DNA of 64,000 nucleotides from JACVRW01 sp963757815 (GCA_963757815.1 CAVWSN010000036.1:124001-188000), one strand, 5' to 3'; shown: positions 1-9,172, numbered from the stretch's first letter. Program-made: numbers and translations. Notes: generated by a model from the sequence alone, not told the origin.

Positions 1-617
1 ATCTCGGCGAGGAATAGGGCGCTCAGCGGCGTCGTCTCGGCCGGCTTCAGTACCGCGGTGTTGCCGCAGGCGAGCGCCGGCGCGAGCTTCCACGCGGCCA
101 TCAGCAGCGGGAAGTTCCAGGGCACGATCTGCGCGGCCACGCCGAGCGGCTCGACCTTACGGCCCCCGACGCCGTAGGAGAGCTTGTCGGCCCAGCCCGC
201 GTAATGGAAGAAGTGCGCCGCGGCGAGTGGTACGTCAACGTCGCGCGACTCGCGGATCGGCTTGCCGCCGTCCATCGACTCCACGACCGCCAGCTCGCGG
301 GCGCGCTCCTGGATCAGCCGCGCGATCCGGAACAGGTACTTGCCGCGCTCGAGGCCGCTCAGCGCGGCCCAGCCGGGCTGCGCGGCCCGCGCCGACTCGA
401 CGGCCCGGCGGATGTCGGCGGGTCCGGCGAACGCGACCTCGGCCAGCGTCTCCTCCGTGGCCGGGTTGATCGACGGCACGCGCGTCCCGTCGATGGGGTC
501 GCGGAAGTCGCCGTCCAGGAACAGCCCGTAGGAGTCGCGCAGCCGAACGTGGTCGGGCGACTCGGGGGCTGGCGCGTAGTCCCAAACGATGCCGGTGCGG
601 GTCTCCTGGGTGCTCAC
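1..617 (-). CDS. NAD(P)-dependent aldehyde dehydrogenase, N-terminal part (cut by window start)
   Basis: Reading the minus strand from a GTG at 617 gives about 205 residues of the aldehyde dehydrogenase superfamily. Visible are the family N-terminus with NPATEE and the hallmark PWNFPL segment followed by ACGNT, which shape the cofactor pocket. The catalytic Cys and Glu lie beyond the window. The start overlaps the stop of the upstream gene deoC (GTGA), so the two are probably co-transcribed. DeoC releases acetaldehyde plus glyceraldehyde-3-phosphate, so an aldehyde dehydrogenase next to it would fit acetaldehyde oxidation to acetate. That substrate is inference; the family is certain. Confidence 0.9.
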   Translation of the reverse strand, partial: MSTQETRTGIVWDYAPAPESPDHVRLRDSYGLFLDGDFRDPIDGTRVPSINPATEETLAEVAFAGPADIRRAVESARAAQPGWAALSGLERGKYLFRIARLIQERARELAVVESMDGGKPIRESRDVDVPLAAAHFFHYAGWADKLSYGVGGRKVEPLGVAAQIVPWNFPLLMAAWKLAPALACGNTAVLKPAETTPLSALFLAE

Positions 618-1480
618 TCTCTCGAGAAGTCCTCTGGCCGCGCGTAGCGGCCCGTCTGTGTCTTCTCGTACTGCATCAGGAGGTCGTTCAGCAACGACGA
701 CGCGCCGATCCGGAAACGGTCGGGCGTGAGCCACTCGTCGCCGAGGGTCTCCTTGACGAGCACGAGCCTGTGGAGGGCGGCCTTGCTGGTGGACACGCCA
801 CCGGCCGCCTTCATCCCGACGACCCGCCCGCTGCGCTCGGCGTAGTCGCGGATCGCCTCCAGCATGACCAGCGTGACCCCCGGCGTTGCGCCGCTCGCCG
901 CCTTGCCGGTCGAGGTCTTGATGAAGTCGGCGCCCGCCTCCATGGCGAGCATCGACGCGTGCCGAACGTGGTCATACGAGCCGAGCTCGGCGGTCTCGAG
1001 GATGACCTTCAGGTGTGCGTCGCCGCAGGCCTCCTTGACGCGGACGATCTCCTCCATCACGCGCGTGTCCTCGCCCGCCAGGAAGGCCTCGCGCGAGATC
1101 ACCATGTCGATCTCCTCGGCACCGGCGGCCACCGCCTCCTCGGTGTCGCGCAGCTTGAGATCGAGCGAGGCCTGCCCGCTCGGGAAGGCCGTTGCGACCG
1201 AAGCCGCCTTGACGCCGGTGCCCGCGAGCGACTCCCGGACCACGCCGATCAGCGAGGGGTAGACGCACACGGCGGCGCACGACGGAATCTCCGGGATCGT
1301 GGGGGCCGGACAGACCGCCTTGGCGCACAGGTGCCGGACCTTGCCGGGCGTGTCGGCGCCCTCGAGCGTCGTCAGGTCGGTCATCGACACCGCGAGCCGG
1401 ATGCCCTGCTGCTTGGCCGTGGTCTTGATCGAGCGCCTGCCCAGCGTGGCGGCCCGCTCCTCGATGCCGACCCGATCCAC
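614..1480 (-). CDS. deoC: deoxyribose-phosphate aldolase
   Basis: DeoC splits 2-deoxyribose-5-phosphate into acetaldehyde and glyceraldehyde-3-phosphate in the cytoplasm. The Schiff-base lysine is in DFIKTSTG, the second active-site lysine in GMKAAGG, and the catalytic Asp in EIDMVI. I place the start at GTG 1480 (about 288 aa), with an AGAAGG ribosome-binding site about 9 bases upstream. A longer reading opens at 1552, but it would overlap the divergent deoB start by several bases and leave no room for promoters. Its stop overlaps the start of the aldehyde dehydrogenase. Together with deoB it forms a divergent deoxynucleoside-catabolism pair. Confidence 0.93.
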   Translation of the reverse strand: MDRVGIEERAATLGRRSIKTTAKQQGIRLAVSMTDLTTLEGADTPGKVRHLCAKAVCPAPTIPEIPSCAAVCVYPSLIGVVRESLAGTGVKAASVATAFPSGQASLDLKLRDTEEAVAAGAEEIDMVISREAFLAGEDTRVMEEIVRVKEACGDAHLKVILETAELGSYDHVRHASMLAMEAGADFIKTSTGKAASGATPGVTLVMLEAIRDYAERSGRVVGMKAAGGVSTSKAALHRLVLVKETLGDEWLTPDRFRIGASSLLNDLLMQYEKTQTGRYARPEDFSRE

Positions 1481-1545
1481 GTGCGGAAGCCTTCTGATCA
1501 CTCCCTGAGTATGGCGCGTCGTGCCCGCGACATAATCGCGCCGCA

Positions 1546-2697
1546 ATGGCACGTGCGGCGGTGATCGTGATGGATGCGTGCGGCGTCGGCGCCCTGCCGG
1601 ATGCCGGGGAGTACGCGGGTGACGAGGGCTCGAACACGCTTGCCCACCTCGCCGAGCGGGTGGGCGGATTAGAGCTGCCGAATCTCGGCCGCCTCGGCCT
1701 CGGCTCCATCATCCCGATCGAGGGGGTGCCGCCCGCCGGCGAGCCCGTCGTGCACGGCCGGCTGCACCCGCTCGGACCGGGCAAGGAGTCGACCACCGGC
1801 CACTGGGAGCTGATGGGGGTGGTGCCGCGACACCCGCTGCCGACCTACCCGGACGGGTTCCCGCCCGAGGTGGTCGAGGCGCTCGAACGCGTGACCGGGC
1901 ATCGCTTCTGCTGCAACCGCCCCTATAGCGGCACGGAGGTGATCGAGGACTACGGGCGCCACCACCTGGAGACCGGCGAGCTGATCCTCTACACGTCGGC
2001 CGACTCCGTCCTCCAGATCGCCGCCCACGTCGAGGTGCTCGACGAGCCAGGGCTGTACGCGGTCTGCGAGGCGGCGCGCGAGGCGATGACCGGCGAGCAC
2101 GCCGTGGGGCGGGTGATCGCGCGCCCCTTCGACGGCGAGCCGGGCAACTTCCATCGCCGCGAGGGCAGGCGCGACTACTCGGCGCTGCCTCCCGGCCGCT
2201 CCTACCTGGACGAGCTCCAGGATGCGGGCGTGGTGGTCCACGGCGTGGGCAAGATCCGCGACCTCTTCGCCGGCGTCGGAATCGACGAGAAGCACGACGG
2301 CGGCACCAACGCGAAGGGCATCGCGGCCACGACCCGGCTGCTGCGCGAGCTCGACTCGGGCTTCGTGTTCGTGAACCTCGTCGAGACCGACCAGGTCTAC
2401 GGCCACCGCCACGACGTCGAGGGCTTCCACCGTGCGCTCCGCGAGATCGACACCGGGGTGGCGGAGTGGCTCGAGCTGCTCGGCGAGGACGACCTGCTGG
2501 TCCTCACCGCCGACCACGGCGTCGACCCGAACGCCCCGCACACCGACCACACGCGCGAATACTCACCGCTGCTCGCGCGCTTCACGGGCCACGGCGGCCG
2601 CCGCCACGACGGCCCCCTGGCGGACGTGGGCGCGAGCGTGCTGAAGAAGCTGACGGGCCGCGAGACGCCGGCGCTGCCGGGCGAGCCGTTCCTGTAA
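1546..2697 (+). CDS. deoB: phosphopentomutase
   Basis: This 383-aa alkaline-phosphatase-superfamily metalloenzyme interconverts (deoxy)ribose-1-phosphate and (deoxy)ribose-5-phosphate, feeding deoC. The N-terminal metal-binding segment VIVMDACGVGALPDA is followed by GSNTLAH. The C-terminal metal cluster is seen in TADHGVDPN and TDHTREYSPLL, both typical of DeoB. Length matches the family (about 390 aa). The ATG start leaves only some 65 bases to the proposed deoC start, so the two genes likely share a divergent promoter region. Confidence 0.95.
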   Translation: MARAAVIVMDACGVGALPDAGEYAGDEGSNTLAHLAERVGGLELPNLGRLGLGSIIPIEGVPPAGEPVVHGRLHPLGPGKESTTGHWELMGVVPRHPLPTYPDGFPPEVVEALERVTGHRFCCNRPYSGTEVIEDYGRHHLETGELILYTSADSVLQIAAHVEVLDEPGLYAVCEAAREAMTGEHAVGRVIARPFDGEPGNFHRREGRRDYSALPPGRSYLDELQDAGVVVHGVGKIRDLFAGVGIDEKHDGGTNAKGIAATTRLLRELDSGFVFVNLVETDQVYGHRHDVEGFHRALREIDTGVAEWLELLGEDDLLVLTADHGVDPNAPHTDHTREYSPLLARFTGHGGRRHDGPLADVGASVLKKLTGRETPALPGEPFL

Positions 2698-2736
2698 GGC
2701 GATCTTCCGTCTGCTCGGACGATCTACGCTCACGTA

Positions 2737-3321
2737 GTGCAACGTGCCTGCGTCTTCTGCGGATCGAGCCCCGGCGCGCGCCCGCAGTACACGGAGGCGA
2801 CCGAGGATCTGGGCAGCCTGCTCGTCCAGAACGGGATCACGCTGGTGTACGGAGGTGCATCCGTCGGGCTCATGGGCCGGCTCGCCGACACCGTGCTCTC
2901 GGAAGGCGGTGAGGCGGTCGGGGTGATCCCACGCGCGCTCGTCGAGCGCGAGATCGCCCACCTCGGCCTCACCGAGCTCCACGTCGTCGACTCGATGCAC
3001 GAGCGCAAGGCGCTGATGGCCGATCTCTCCGACGCCTTCGTCGCGCTGCCCGGCGGGCTGGGAACGCTCGACGAGCTGTTCGAGGTCTACACCTGGGCGC
3101 AGCTCGGCCTGCACAGGAAGCCCTGCGGCCTGCTGAACGTCGAGGGCTACTACCAGCACCTGGCCGACTTCCTCGACCACGCGGTAGGGGAACGCTTCGT
3201 CCGCGACGAGCACCGGGACATGCTGATCGTCGAGGAGGACCCGGCGACGATGCTCGAGCGGCTGCAGGGCTTCGACCCGGCCACGCTGACGCCCAAGTGG
3301 ATCGACCGGGAGGAGACCTAG
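2737..3321 (+). CDS. LOG family protein (TIGR00730), Rossmann-fold nucleotide hydrolase
   Basis: This 194-aa protein carries the signature PGGLGTLDELFE near residue 105 and the N-terminal CVFCGSS...YGGASVGLMG nucleotide-binding region of the LOG/TIGR00730 family. Characterised members are cytokinin riboside 5'-monophosphate phosphoribohydrolases, which release a base from a nucleoside monophosphate. Bacterial members may act in general nucleotide turnover. It sits 39 bases after deoB and 4 bases before the guanine deaminase gene, so a purine-salvage role fits. The GTG start is directly preceded by the short inverted repeat CTACG-CTCA-CGTAG (2724-2737) and lacks a Shine-Dalgarno sequence, so it may be leaderless. 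Confidence 0.85.
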   Translation: MQRACVFCGSSPGARPQYTEATEDLGSLLVQNGITLVYGGASVGLMGRLADTVLSEGGEAVGVIPRALVEREIAHLGLTELHVVDSMHERKALMADLSDAFVALPGGLGTLDELFEVYTWAQLGLHRKPCGLLNVEGYYQHLADFLDHAVGERFVRDEHRDMLIVEEDPATMLERLQGFDPATLTPKWIDREET

Positions 3322-3325
3322 CGCG

Positions 3326-5182
3326 GTGCAGATCGTCCGCGCCCAGGTGATGCACACGCCCCGCGGCGCACTCGAAGCGTTCTCGGACGGCGCCATCGCG
3401 TTCGAGGATGGGCGGATCATCGCCGCCGGCGCCTTCGACGAGATCCGGCCGGCTCACCCCGGCGCGGAGGTTCGCGACGAGCGGGACGCGCTCCTGCTGC
3501 CCGGCCTCGTCGATACGCACGTGCACTACCCGCAGCTCCCGATCATCGGCGCGATGGGACTCGGCCTGCTCGAGTGGCTGCAGCAACGGGCGCTGCCCCA
3601 GGAAGCGCGGATGGCCGACCCCGTCTACGCGCGCGCGGTCGCGCGCGAGTTCCTCGACGCTCTGGCGGCCAACGGCACCACCACGGCGCTGGTGTTCGGC
3701 TCCCACTTCCCGGAGGCCCAGGACGCGCTGTTCGAGGAGGCTGAGCGAAAAGGTCTGCGTATCGCGAGCGGACTTGTCGTGTCCGACCGCAACCTGCTGC
3801 CCGAGCTCCACGTCGAACCGCAGGCCGCCTACGAGGCGGGCGCCGAGCTCGCCCGGCGCTGGCACGGTCGCGGCCGTCTGCGCTACGCGGTCACGCCCCG
3901 CTTCTCCCTCTCGTGCACGGACGGCATGCTCGAGTCCTGCGGCGCGCTGCACGCGGACGTGGGCGCCCTCGTGACGAGCCACATCAACGAAAGCCCGGCC
4001 GAGGTCGAAGCCGTTGCCGGGCTGTTCGAATGGTCGGAGGACTACCTCGAGACCTACGAGCGCTTCGGGCTCGTGACGTCGTCGACGGTGCTGGCCCACA
4101 ACGATCACCCGCGTGACGCCGAGCTCGGCCGGCTCGCCGCCGCCGGCGCGAGCGTGGCCCACTGCCCCGAGAGCAACGCGTTCCTCGGGAGCGGGCTGTT
4201 CCCGATGCGCAGGCACCTCGACCACGGGGTCAGGGTCGCGCTCGGCACCGACGTGGGAGCCGGCACCGGCTTCAGCCTCTTCAAGGAGGGACTGATGGCC
4301 TACGAGCTCCAGATGCTCCGCGACGACGGTGTGCGGCTCGGCCCCGCCGAGCTGCTCCATCTCGCCACGCGCGCGGGAGCGCTGGCGCTCGGTTTGGGGG
4401 ATGAGGTCGGCGACCTCAGCCCGGGCAAGGCCGCCGACTTCGTGCTCGTCCGCCCGCCGGAGGGCTCGACGCTGGCGGCCGTGCTGCGCCACAGCGACTC
4501 GCCGGAGCAGTCCCTCGGCGCCATCTTCGCGCTCGCGCGCGAGGACAGCGTGGTGGAGGTGCGGGTGGCCGGTGCACCCGTCGCACCCGGCCAGGTGGCG
4601 CGGGGGGCGCGGGGGCGTGAGCCCCCCGACCACTTTAGACTCGCGCGTCTGATGGCCGACCCCGCCCTGGGAGAGATCCTCGTCCAGCGCGACGAGCTCG
4701 CGCACCGCGTCAAGGAGCTCGGCGAGGAGGTCTCGCGGGACTACGCCGGACGCCAGCTGCTCCTGATCGGCGTCCTGAAGGGAGCGGTCTTCTTCCTCGC
4801 CGACCTGATGCGCCATCTCGACGTCGACTGCGAGGTCGATTTCATGGCGGTCTCGTCCTACGGCGCGTCGACCGATTCCTCGGGCGTCGTGCGGATCCTG
4901 AAGGACCTCGACGCCCCGATCGAGGACAAGCACGTGCTGATCGTCGAGGACATCGTCGACTCGGGGCTGACCCTCTCGTACCTGTTCCGGATGCTGAGGG
5001 CGCGCCACCCGGCCTCGCTGGAGGTCTGCGCGCTCCTGACCAAGCCCCAGCGGCGCGAGATCGAGCTCCCGATCAAGTACGTGGGCTTCGAGATCCCCAA
5101 CCGGTTCGCGATCGGCTACGGACTGGACTTCGCGGAGCGCTACCGGAACCTGCCCTACGTGGCGGTGTTGAACGAGCCGTAG
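3326..5182 (+). CDS. guaD-hpt: guanine deaminase fused in frame to hypoxanthine phosphoribosyltransferase
   Basis: One 618-aa reading frame holds two whole enzymes. Residues 1 to about 430 are an amidohydrolase of the guanine deaminase type (guanine to xanthine), with metal motif VDTHVHYPQ, later HINES, and metal Asp in LGTDVGAGTGFS. Residues from about 443 are a complete type I phosphoribosyltransferase of the Hpt family, with PRPP-binding VLIVEDIVDSGLTLSYL and the substrate region near VGFEIPNRF. Hpt has a plausible own start at ATG 4652. The joint (about 4590-4650) is G-rich and low complexity, and a TGA at 4618 lies in another frame. An undercalled G could therefore have removed guaD's stop. 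hpt directly before ftsH is the usual actinobacterial order. Confidence 0.87.
   Translation: MQIVRAQVMHTPRGALEAFSDGAIAFEDGRIIAAGAFDEIRPAHPGAEVRDERDALLLPGLVDTHVHYPQLPIIGAMGLGLLEWLQQRALPQEARMADPVYARAVAREFLDALAANGTTTALVFGSHFPEAQDALFEEAERKGLRIASGLVVSDRNLLPELHVEPQAAYEAGAELARRWHGRGRLRYAVTPRFSLSCTDGMLESCGALHADVGALVTSHINESPAEVEAVAGLFEWSEDYLETYERFGLVTSSTVLAHNDHPRDAELGRLAAAGASVAHCPESNAFLGSGLFPMRRHLDHGVRVALGTDVGAGTGFSLFKEGLMAYELQMLRDDGVRLGPAELLHLATRAGALALGLGDEVGDLSPGKAADFVLVRPPEGSTLAAVLRHSDSPEQSLGAIFALAREDSVVEVRVAGAPVAPGQVARGARGREPPDHFRLARLMADPALGEILVQRDELAHRVKELGEEVSRDYAGRQLLLIGVLKGAVFFLADLMRHLDVDCEVDFMAVSSYGASTDSSGVVRILKDLDAPIEDKHVLIVEDIVDSGLTLSYLFRMLRARHPASLEVCALLTKPQRREIELPIKYVGFEIPNRFAIGYGLDFAERYRNLPYVAVLNEP
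4636..4652 (+). promoter_or_regulatory. possible leaderless promoter of hpt inside the guaD-hpt joint
   Basis: TAGACT at 4636-4641 matches the -10 box seen before greA (28779) and clpC (35171). It lies 10 bases before ATG 4652, the natural hpt start. No clear -35 is seen, and the upstream GC stretch can form a hairpin (GGGGGC/GCCCCC around 4611-4626). This would let hpt be expressed separately even if the long reading frame is real. Confidence 0.35.
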
Positions 5183-5227
5183 GGCCTGCCGGAGCGCCGA
5201 AAAGGGCCAAAAGGGTTAAATACCCCC

Positions 5228-5237
5228 TTGCTAGGCT
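5228..5237 (+). promoter_or_regulatory. likely ftsH promoter (extended -10)
   Basis: TTGCTAGGCT in the 110-bp gap before ftsH closely resembles the greA -10 region TTGCTAGACT. It gives a TGN-extended -10 (TAGGCT at 5232-5237) without a clear -35. Upstream, the AT-rich repeats AAAAGGGCCAAAAGGG, TTAAATA and CCCCCTT (5200-5229) form an imperfect inverted repeat that could end hpt transcription or bind a regulator. Confidence 0.45.
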
Positions 5238-5292
5238 TGCGTTTCACCCCGGAGGCAGGTTTGGATGTGAGGGAAGCAGGTCTGGTTAGCCC

Positions 5293-7263
5293 GTGAGCAG
5301 ATTCTTTAAGAGCGCCGCATTCCCGATTCTGATCGTCGTTGTGCTGGCGTTCTTCGCTCAGAAGCTGATCAGCCCCGGCGACCGTCAGAAGGATCCGAAC
5401 TACACGCAGTTCCTGACGCAGGTCGAGAACGGCCAGGTCAAGGACGTCACGCTCCACAGCAAGAACAACCGCATCGACGTGGAGCTCGACAGCGGCCGGA
5501 AGTACCAGACCGCGTTCCTGAACGACACCGAGCAGAACCTGATCAACCAGCTGCGGGCCGCCGACGTCGAGGTGACGGTCAAGCCGAAGGGGGGATCGGG
5601 CTGGCTCACGGCCCTCACGTACATCCTGCCGTTCGTGATCTTCCTGCTGTTCTGGCTGTTCATCATCAATCAGATGCAGGGCGGCGGCTCGAAGGTGATG
5701 TCCTTCGGCAAGTCGCGCGCCAAGCGCATGTCGGTGGACGCGCCCAAGATCACCTTCCGTGACGTTGCCGGCGTGGACGAGGCGGTCGAGGAGCTGCAGG
5801 AGATCAAGGAGTTCCTCGAGAACCCGAAGAAGTTCCAGGCGCTCGGCGCCCGGATCCCGAAGGGCGTGCTGCTCTACGGGCCGCCCGGGACCGGCAAGAC
5901 GCTGCTCGCGCGCGCCGTAGCCGGTGAGGCGGGCGTTCCCTTCTTCTCGATCTCGGGCTCCGACTTCGTCGAGATGTTCGTCGGCGTGGGCGCCTCGCGC
6001 GTGCGTGACCTGTTCGAGCAGGCCAAGCAGAACTCGCCCTGCATCATCTTCATGGACGAGATCGACGCGGTCGGCCGCCACCGCGGCGCCGGCCTCGGCG
6101 GCGGTCACGACGAGCGCGAGCAGACGCTCAACCAGCTGCTCGTCGAGATGGACGGCTTCGAGATGAAGGACAACATCATCCTGATCGCAGCCACCAACCG
6201 GCCGGACATCCTCGACCCGGCGCTTCTGCGCCCCGGCCGCTTCGACCGCCAGATCGTGGTCGACCGGCCCGACCGCAAGGGCCGCACGAAGATCCTCGAG
6301 GTGCACACGCGCGGCAAGCCGCTGGCCAAGGCGATCGAGCTCGACACGCTCGCCGGCCAGACCCCCGGGTTCACCGGCGCGGACCTCCAGAACCTCGTGA
6401 ACGAGGCGGCGCTCCTCGCCGCACGGCAGGGCAAGCGCGAGATCGACCACCTCCAGCTGGAGGAGGGGATCATGCGCGTGATCGCCGGGCCGGAGAAGAA
6501 GACCCGCGTGATGTCCGAGAAGGAGCGCCGCGTTACCGCCTTCCACGAGATGGGCCACGCGCTCGTGGCCCACTTCCTCAAGAACACCGACCCGGTCCAC
6601 AAGATTTCGGTGATCTCGCGCGGGGCGGCGCTCGGCTACACGATCTCGCTGCCGACCGAGGACAAGTTCCTCACCACGCGCGCGGAGCTGTCGGACACGA
6701 TGGCGATGACGCTCGGCGGCCGGGCGGCCGAGGAGATCGTGTTCAGCGAGGTCACGACCGGCGCCTCGAACGACCTCGAGAAGGTCACCGCCACCGCCAA
6801 GCAGATGGTGATGCGCTTCGGCATGTCGGAGAAGCTCGGCCCGCGGGTGTTCGGCCACGACCACGGGCAGCCGTTCCTCGGGCGCGAGTTCTCCGCCGAG
6901 CCCGACTACTCCGACGAGATCGCGCGCGAGATCGACGACGAGATCCGACGCATCGTCGAGGAGGCGCACCAGACGGCGCGCCAGGTGCTCGATGAGCATC
7001 GCCAGTCGCTCGACATGACCTCCGAGATCCTGCTCAAGCGCGAGACGATCGAGCGCGAGCAGTTCATCGAGCTGCTCGAGGGCAAGACCGAGGAGGAGGT
7101 CTTCGGCTCGGAGGAGCCGCCGGTCCCGGCGCTCCCGCCGTCCGCGCCCGAGGCGCCCGAGCGCAAGCCGGAGCGCGCGCCCCAGCCCCTGCCGCGGCCG
7201 GGGCTCGCCGGGGGCGCGGCCGAGATGCGCTCCGACACGCCCGAGAAGCCCGAGCCGGCCTAA
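5293..7263 (+). CDS. ftsH: ATP-dependent zinc metalloprotease FtsH
   Basis: FtsH is a membrane-anchored AAA+ protease for misfolded membrane and regulatory proteins. The 656-aa product has two N-terminal membrane helices (about residues 8-25 and 103-127) with a short extracytoplasmic domain between. It then shows Walker A GPPGTGKT (about 196), Walker B FMDEID (about 253) and a second-region-of-homology Arg in PGRFDRQ. The zinc motif HEMGH is at about 418, with the third ligand in the downstream protease domain. The C-terminal 60 residues are Pro/Glu-rich and disordered. The GTG start gives the normal N-terminus. The stop overlaps the stop of the convergent membrane-protein gene by three bases. 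Confidence 0.97.
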   Translation: MSRFFKSAAFPILIVVVLAFFAQKLISPGDRQKDPNYTQFLTQVENGQVKDVTLHSKNNRIDVELDSGRKYQTAFLNDTEQNLINQLRAADVEVTVKPKGGSGWLTALTYILPFVIFLLFWLFIINQMQGGGSKVMSFGKSRAKRMSVDAPKITFRDVAGVDEAVEELQEIKEFLENPKKFQALGARIPKGVLLYGPPGTGKTLLARAVAGEAGVPFFSISGSDFVEMFVGVGASRVRDLFEQAKQNSPCIIFMDEIDAVGRHRGAGLGGGHDEREQTLNQLLVEMDGFEMKDNIILIAATNRPDILDPALLRPGRFDRQIVVDRPDRKGRTKILEVHTRGKPLAKAIELDTLAGQTPGFTGADLQNLVNEAALLAARQGKREIDHLQLEEGIMRVIAGPEKKTRVMSEKERRVTAFHEMGHALVAHFLKNTDPVHKISVISRGAALGYTISLPTEDKFLTTRAELSDTMAMTLGGRAAEEIVFSEVTTGASNDLEKVTATAKQMVMRFGMSEKLGPRVFGHDHGQPFLGREFSAEPDYSDEIAREIDDEIRRIVEEAHQTARQVLDEHRQSLDMTSEILLKRETIEREQFIELLEGKTEEEVFGSEEPPVPALPPSAPEAPERKPERAPQPLPRPGLAGGAAEMRSDTPEKPEPA

Positions 7264-8399
7264 ACGCGGGCCGCCGCCGGCTCCTGGAAGAGCTCGACGA
7301 GCAGCTCTTCGCTGGGCGGCTCCGACGGCAGCTCTGCGCCCGCGGCCGCGGCCTCGGACGCCCGCATCAGGTCGATTGCGGTCGAGCGCACCTGCGCGAC
7401 GATCTCCGCGAGGCCCAGCTCGCGTTCGCCCTCGAAGCTCCGAGTCGCGCGGGTTGCCGCGCGGGAGGCGTTCGCCCGCACCTGGCCGTTACCGCGCGCC
7501 GGCTCGTCGAGCTCGGCTGCCAGCGCCCACACGGCCGCCGTGAGGTCGCGGATCGACTCGGCGAGCTCGTCGGGCGCCCGGCCGCCCGCGCGGAGGAAAC
7601 GAGCCACGTGGCGGGCCAGCACGCGGGTGTTCCGCACGGCGTAGTCGATATGCCGCGCGCTGCGCGAGTAGCGGACGAGCTCCGGCCGCGCGGAGCGGCG
7701 GCCGGGCGAGAAGCGCGCCGTCTCGTGGGCGATCACGAGGGCCTGCTCGAATTCCCGCACGGGCTCGTCGAGTTCGCGCGCGGAGGCCAGGGCGGCGTCG
7801 GCCCGCGCCGGATCACCCTCCGTGAGCGCCTCCGCCACCCGCCCGAGCGAGACACCGAGCTCGCCGAAGATCGACTGCACCGAGCGCCCCACGAGCAGCA
7901 CCGGATCCTGCGGGAACGCGAGCGCGCTGATGCCGAGCGCCACGCCGCCGCCGATGAGCGCCTCGAATAGGCGCGCCGGCGGCAGCCCGCTGCTCGCGGG
8001 CTCGATCAGCACGAGCAGGATCGCCGACACCGCCGCCTCCGTCACGAGGATGGGGCCGCCTCCGAGCACCACCGCCACGCCCATCGCGAGCACCACCAAC
8101 ACGCCGAGCTGCAACGGCCCGGTGCCTATCGCGAGCAGGAGCAGGTCGGCGACGCCGATTCCGAGGACGACACCACCGATCAGCTCGACCGCGCGCTCAC
8201 GGCGCTGTCCGTAGGTGGCGCCGATGCAGATGACTGCGGCGATCGAGGCGAAGACCGGCTTGGTCTCGGGCAGCAGCAGCTGCGCGAGATACCAGGCGGC
8301 TACCGCCGCGATCGCGGTCTGCAGGATCGGCCACAGGCGACCGCGCAGCCGGAGGCGGAGGGTGCTGGGGGTGGGCACCTCTCCAACATCGCGACGCAC
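7260..8399 (-). CDS. FUSC / aromatic acid exporter (ArAE)-type membrane protein
   Basis: This 379-aa protein has five or six hydrophobic helices in its first 160 residues (for example ILQTAIAAVAAWYLAQLLL and a Gly/Val-rich LGVLVVLAMGVAVVLGG). A soluble, helical, Arg/Glu-rich C-terminal half follows. This is the layout of the FUSC/DUF939 aromatic-acid-exporter-like family, with a pore domain plus cytoplasmic helical domain. Substrate is unknown. It converges on ftsH with overlapping stops. The GTG start at 8399 is the first in the frame; a later start cannot be excluded. Family assignment rests on topology and the TKPVFASIAAVICIGATYGQ segment. Confidence 0.75.
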   Translation of the reverse strand: MRRDVGEVPTPSTLRLRLRGRLWPILQTAIAAVAAWYLAQLLLPETKPVFASIAAVICIGATYGQRRERAVELIGGVVLGIGVADLLLLAIGTGPLQLGVLVVLAMGVAVVLGGGPILVTEAAVSAILLVLIEPASSGLPPARLFEALIGGGVALGISALAFPQDPVLLVGRSVQSIFGELGVSLGRVAEALTEGDPARADAALASARELDEPVREFEQALVIAHETARFSPGRRSARPELVRYSRSARHIDYAVRNTRVLARHVARFLRAGGRAPDELAESIRDLTAAVWALAAELDEPARGNGQVRANASRAATRATRSFEGERELGLAEIVAQVRSTAIDLMRASEAAAAGAELPSEPPSEELLVELFQEPAAARV

Positions 8400-8432
8400 T
8401 GTTGGGATCAGGTAAAGATTTCGAGTCCTCGA

Positions 8433-9101
8433 CTAGCCCGCCGCGGCTCGGAAACGGACGTGCGGCGTGACCGCCTCGAGGCCGCTGCCGTTCACGGCCT
8501 CCCCCCAGAGCTCTCCGTGGACCACCCGGGGCCGCGCCTCCGCGCCGCAGCGCCGGCCGCCCAGCCGCAGCTCGAGGGAGCGCACCCGCCTCGTGGGGAG
8601 CACCGTCCCCGGCGTGGAGCGGATGCGCTCGACCTGCGGCGGCGGGAAGTAGCGCCTCCGCAGGCGCGTGAAGGTCGCGCCCGAGCCGCCGCGCCGGCAC
8701 GCGATGCGCTCCATGATCGAGACGCGCACGCGCGCGACGCCCCCGTCGGGATCGCGTCCCACGGTCGTGCCGCGCAGGCTGAGCCGGCGGAGGCTGACCA
8801 GGGCTTCGCCACTGTCGCCGGGTGGCTGGGAGGCCCTGCCGAGCGCGGCTCCGCCGGCCGAGAGGGTGATCGTCGCCTGGGGCGGAGACTCGTCCGACTC
8901 GGGCACCGCGACAGTCGGCGACACGTCCGCCCCGTGGCCCGCACGGGTACCCGCGTCGGGCGGCGGCGGAGGCGAGGGCGAGGACGAGGTCGACGCGGCC
9001 CGGGGCCGGGTTGGGTTGGCGCCGTCGTCGTCGTCGCCGCCGCACGCCGGAGCGCCCACGACCACGAGTGCGAGCAGGACTACAAGGGCTGAACGAGACA
9101 T
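8433..9101 (-). CDS. predicted lipoprotein, function unknown
   Basis: The 222-aa product begins with a signal peptide ending in a lipobox (GAPAC, Cys about 20) followed by a GGDDDD acidic stretch and a Ser/Pro-rich linker, as in actinobacterial lipoproteins. Residues from about 75 look like a beta-rich domain with regular charged/hydrophobic alternation and two Cys that may pair. I recognise no family. It probably sits outside the membrane. It is separated from the upstream LysR gene by a 71-bp divergent promoter region and from the exporter-like gene by 33 bp, so both minus-strand genes may share a transcript. Confidence 0.7.
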   Translation of the reverse strand: MSRSALVVLLALVVVGAPACGGDDDDGANPTRPRAASTSSSPSPPPPPDAGTRAGHGADVSPTVAVPESDESPPQATITLSAGGAALGRASQPPGDSGEALVSLRRLSLRGTTVGRDPDGGVARVRVSIMERIACRRGGSGATFTRLRRRYFPPPQVERIRSTPGTVLPTRRVRSLELRLGGRRCGAEARPRVVHGELWGEAVNGSGLEAVTPHVRFRAAAG

Positions 9102-9172
9102 CGGCCGGCGACCCTAGCCGCGCCCCGGCCCGGGGTGAAATAGCGCCTGCTCGCCGCTAATAAGCTCCATGC

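Noticed and set aside
1481..1552. Longer deoC start at 1552
   Set aside because: It would overlap the divergent deoB start and has no ribosome-binding site; GTG 1480 has one.
2969..5008. 679-aa open frame on the minus strand
   Set aside because: It lies opposite guaD-hpt with no motif; it is a shadow of high GC content.
5155..6999. 614-aa open frame on the minus strand
   Set aside because: It is the complement of ftsH, rich in Leu/Val/Arg/Asp without any domain; coding shadow.
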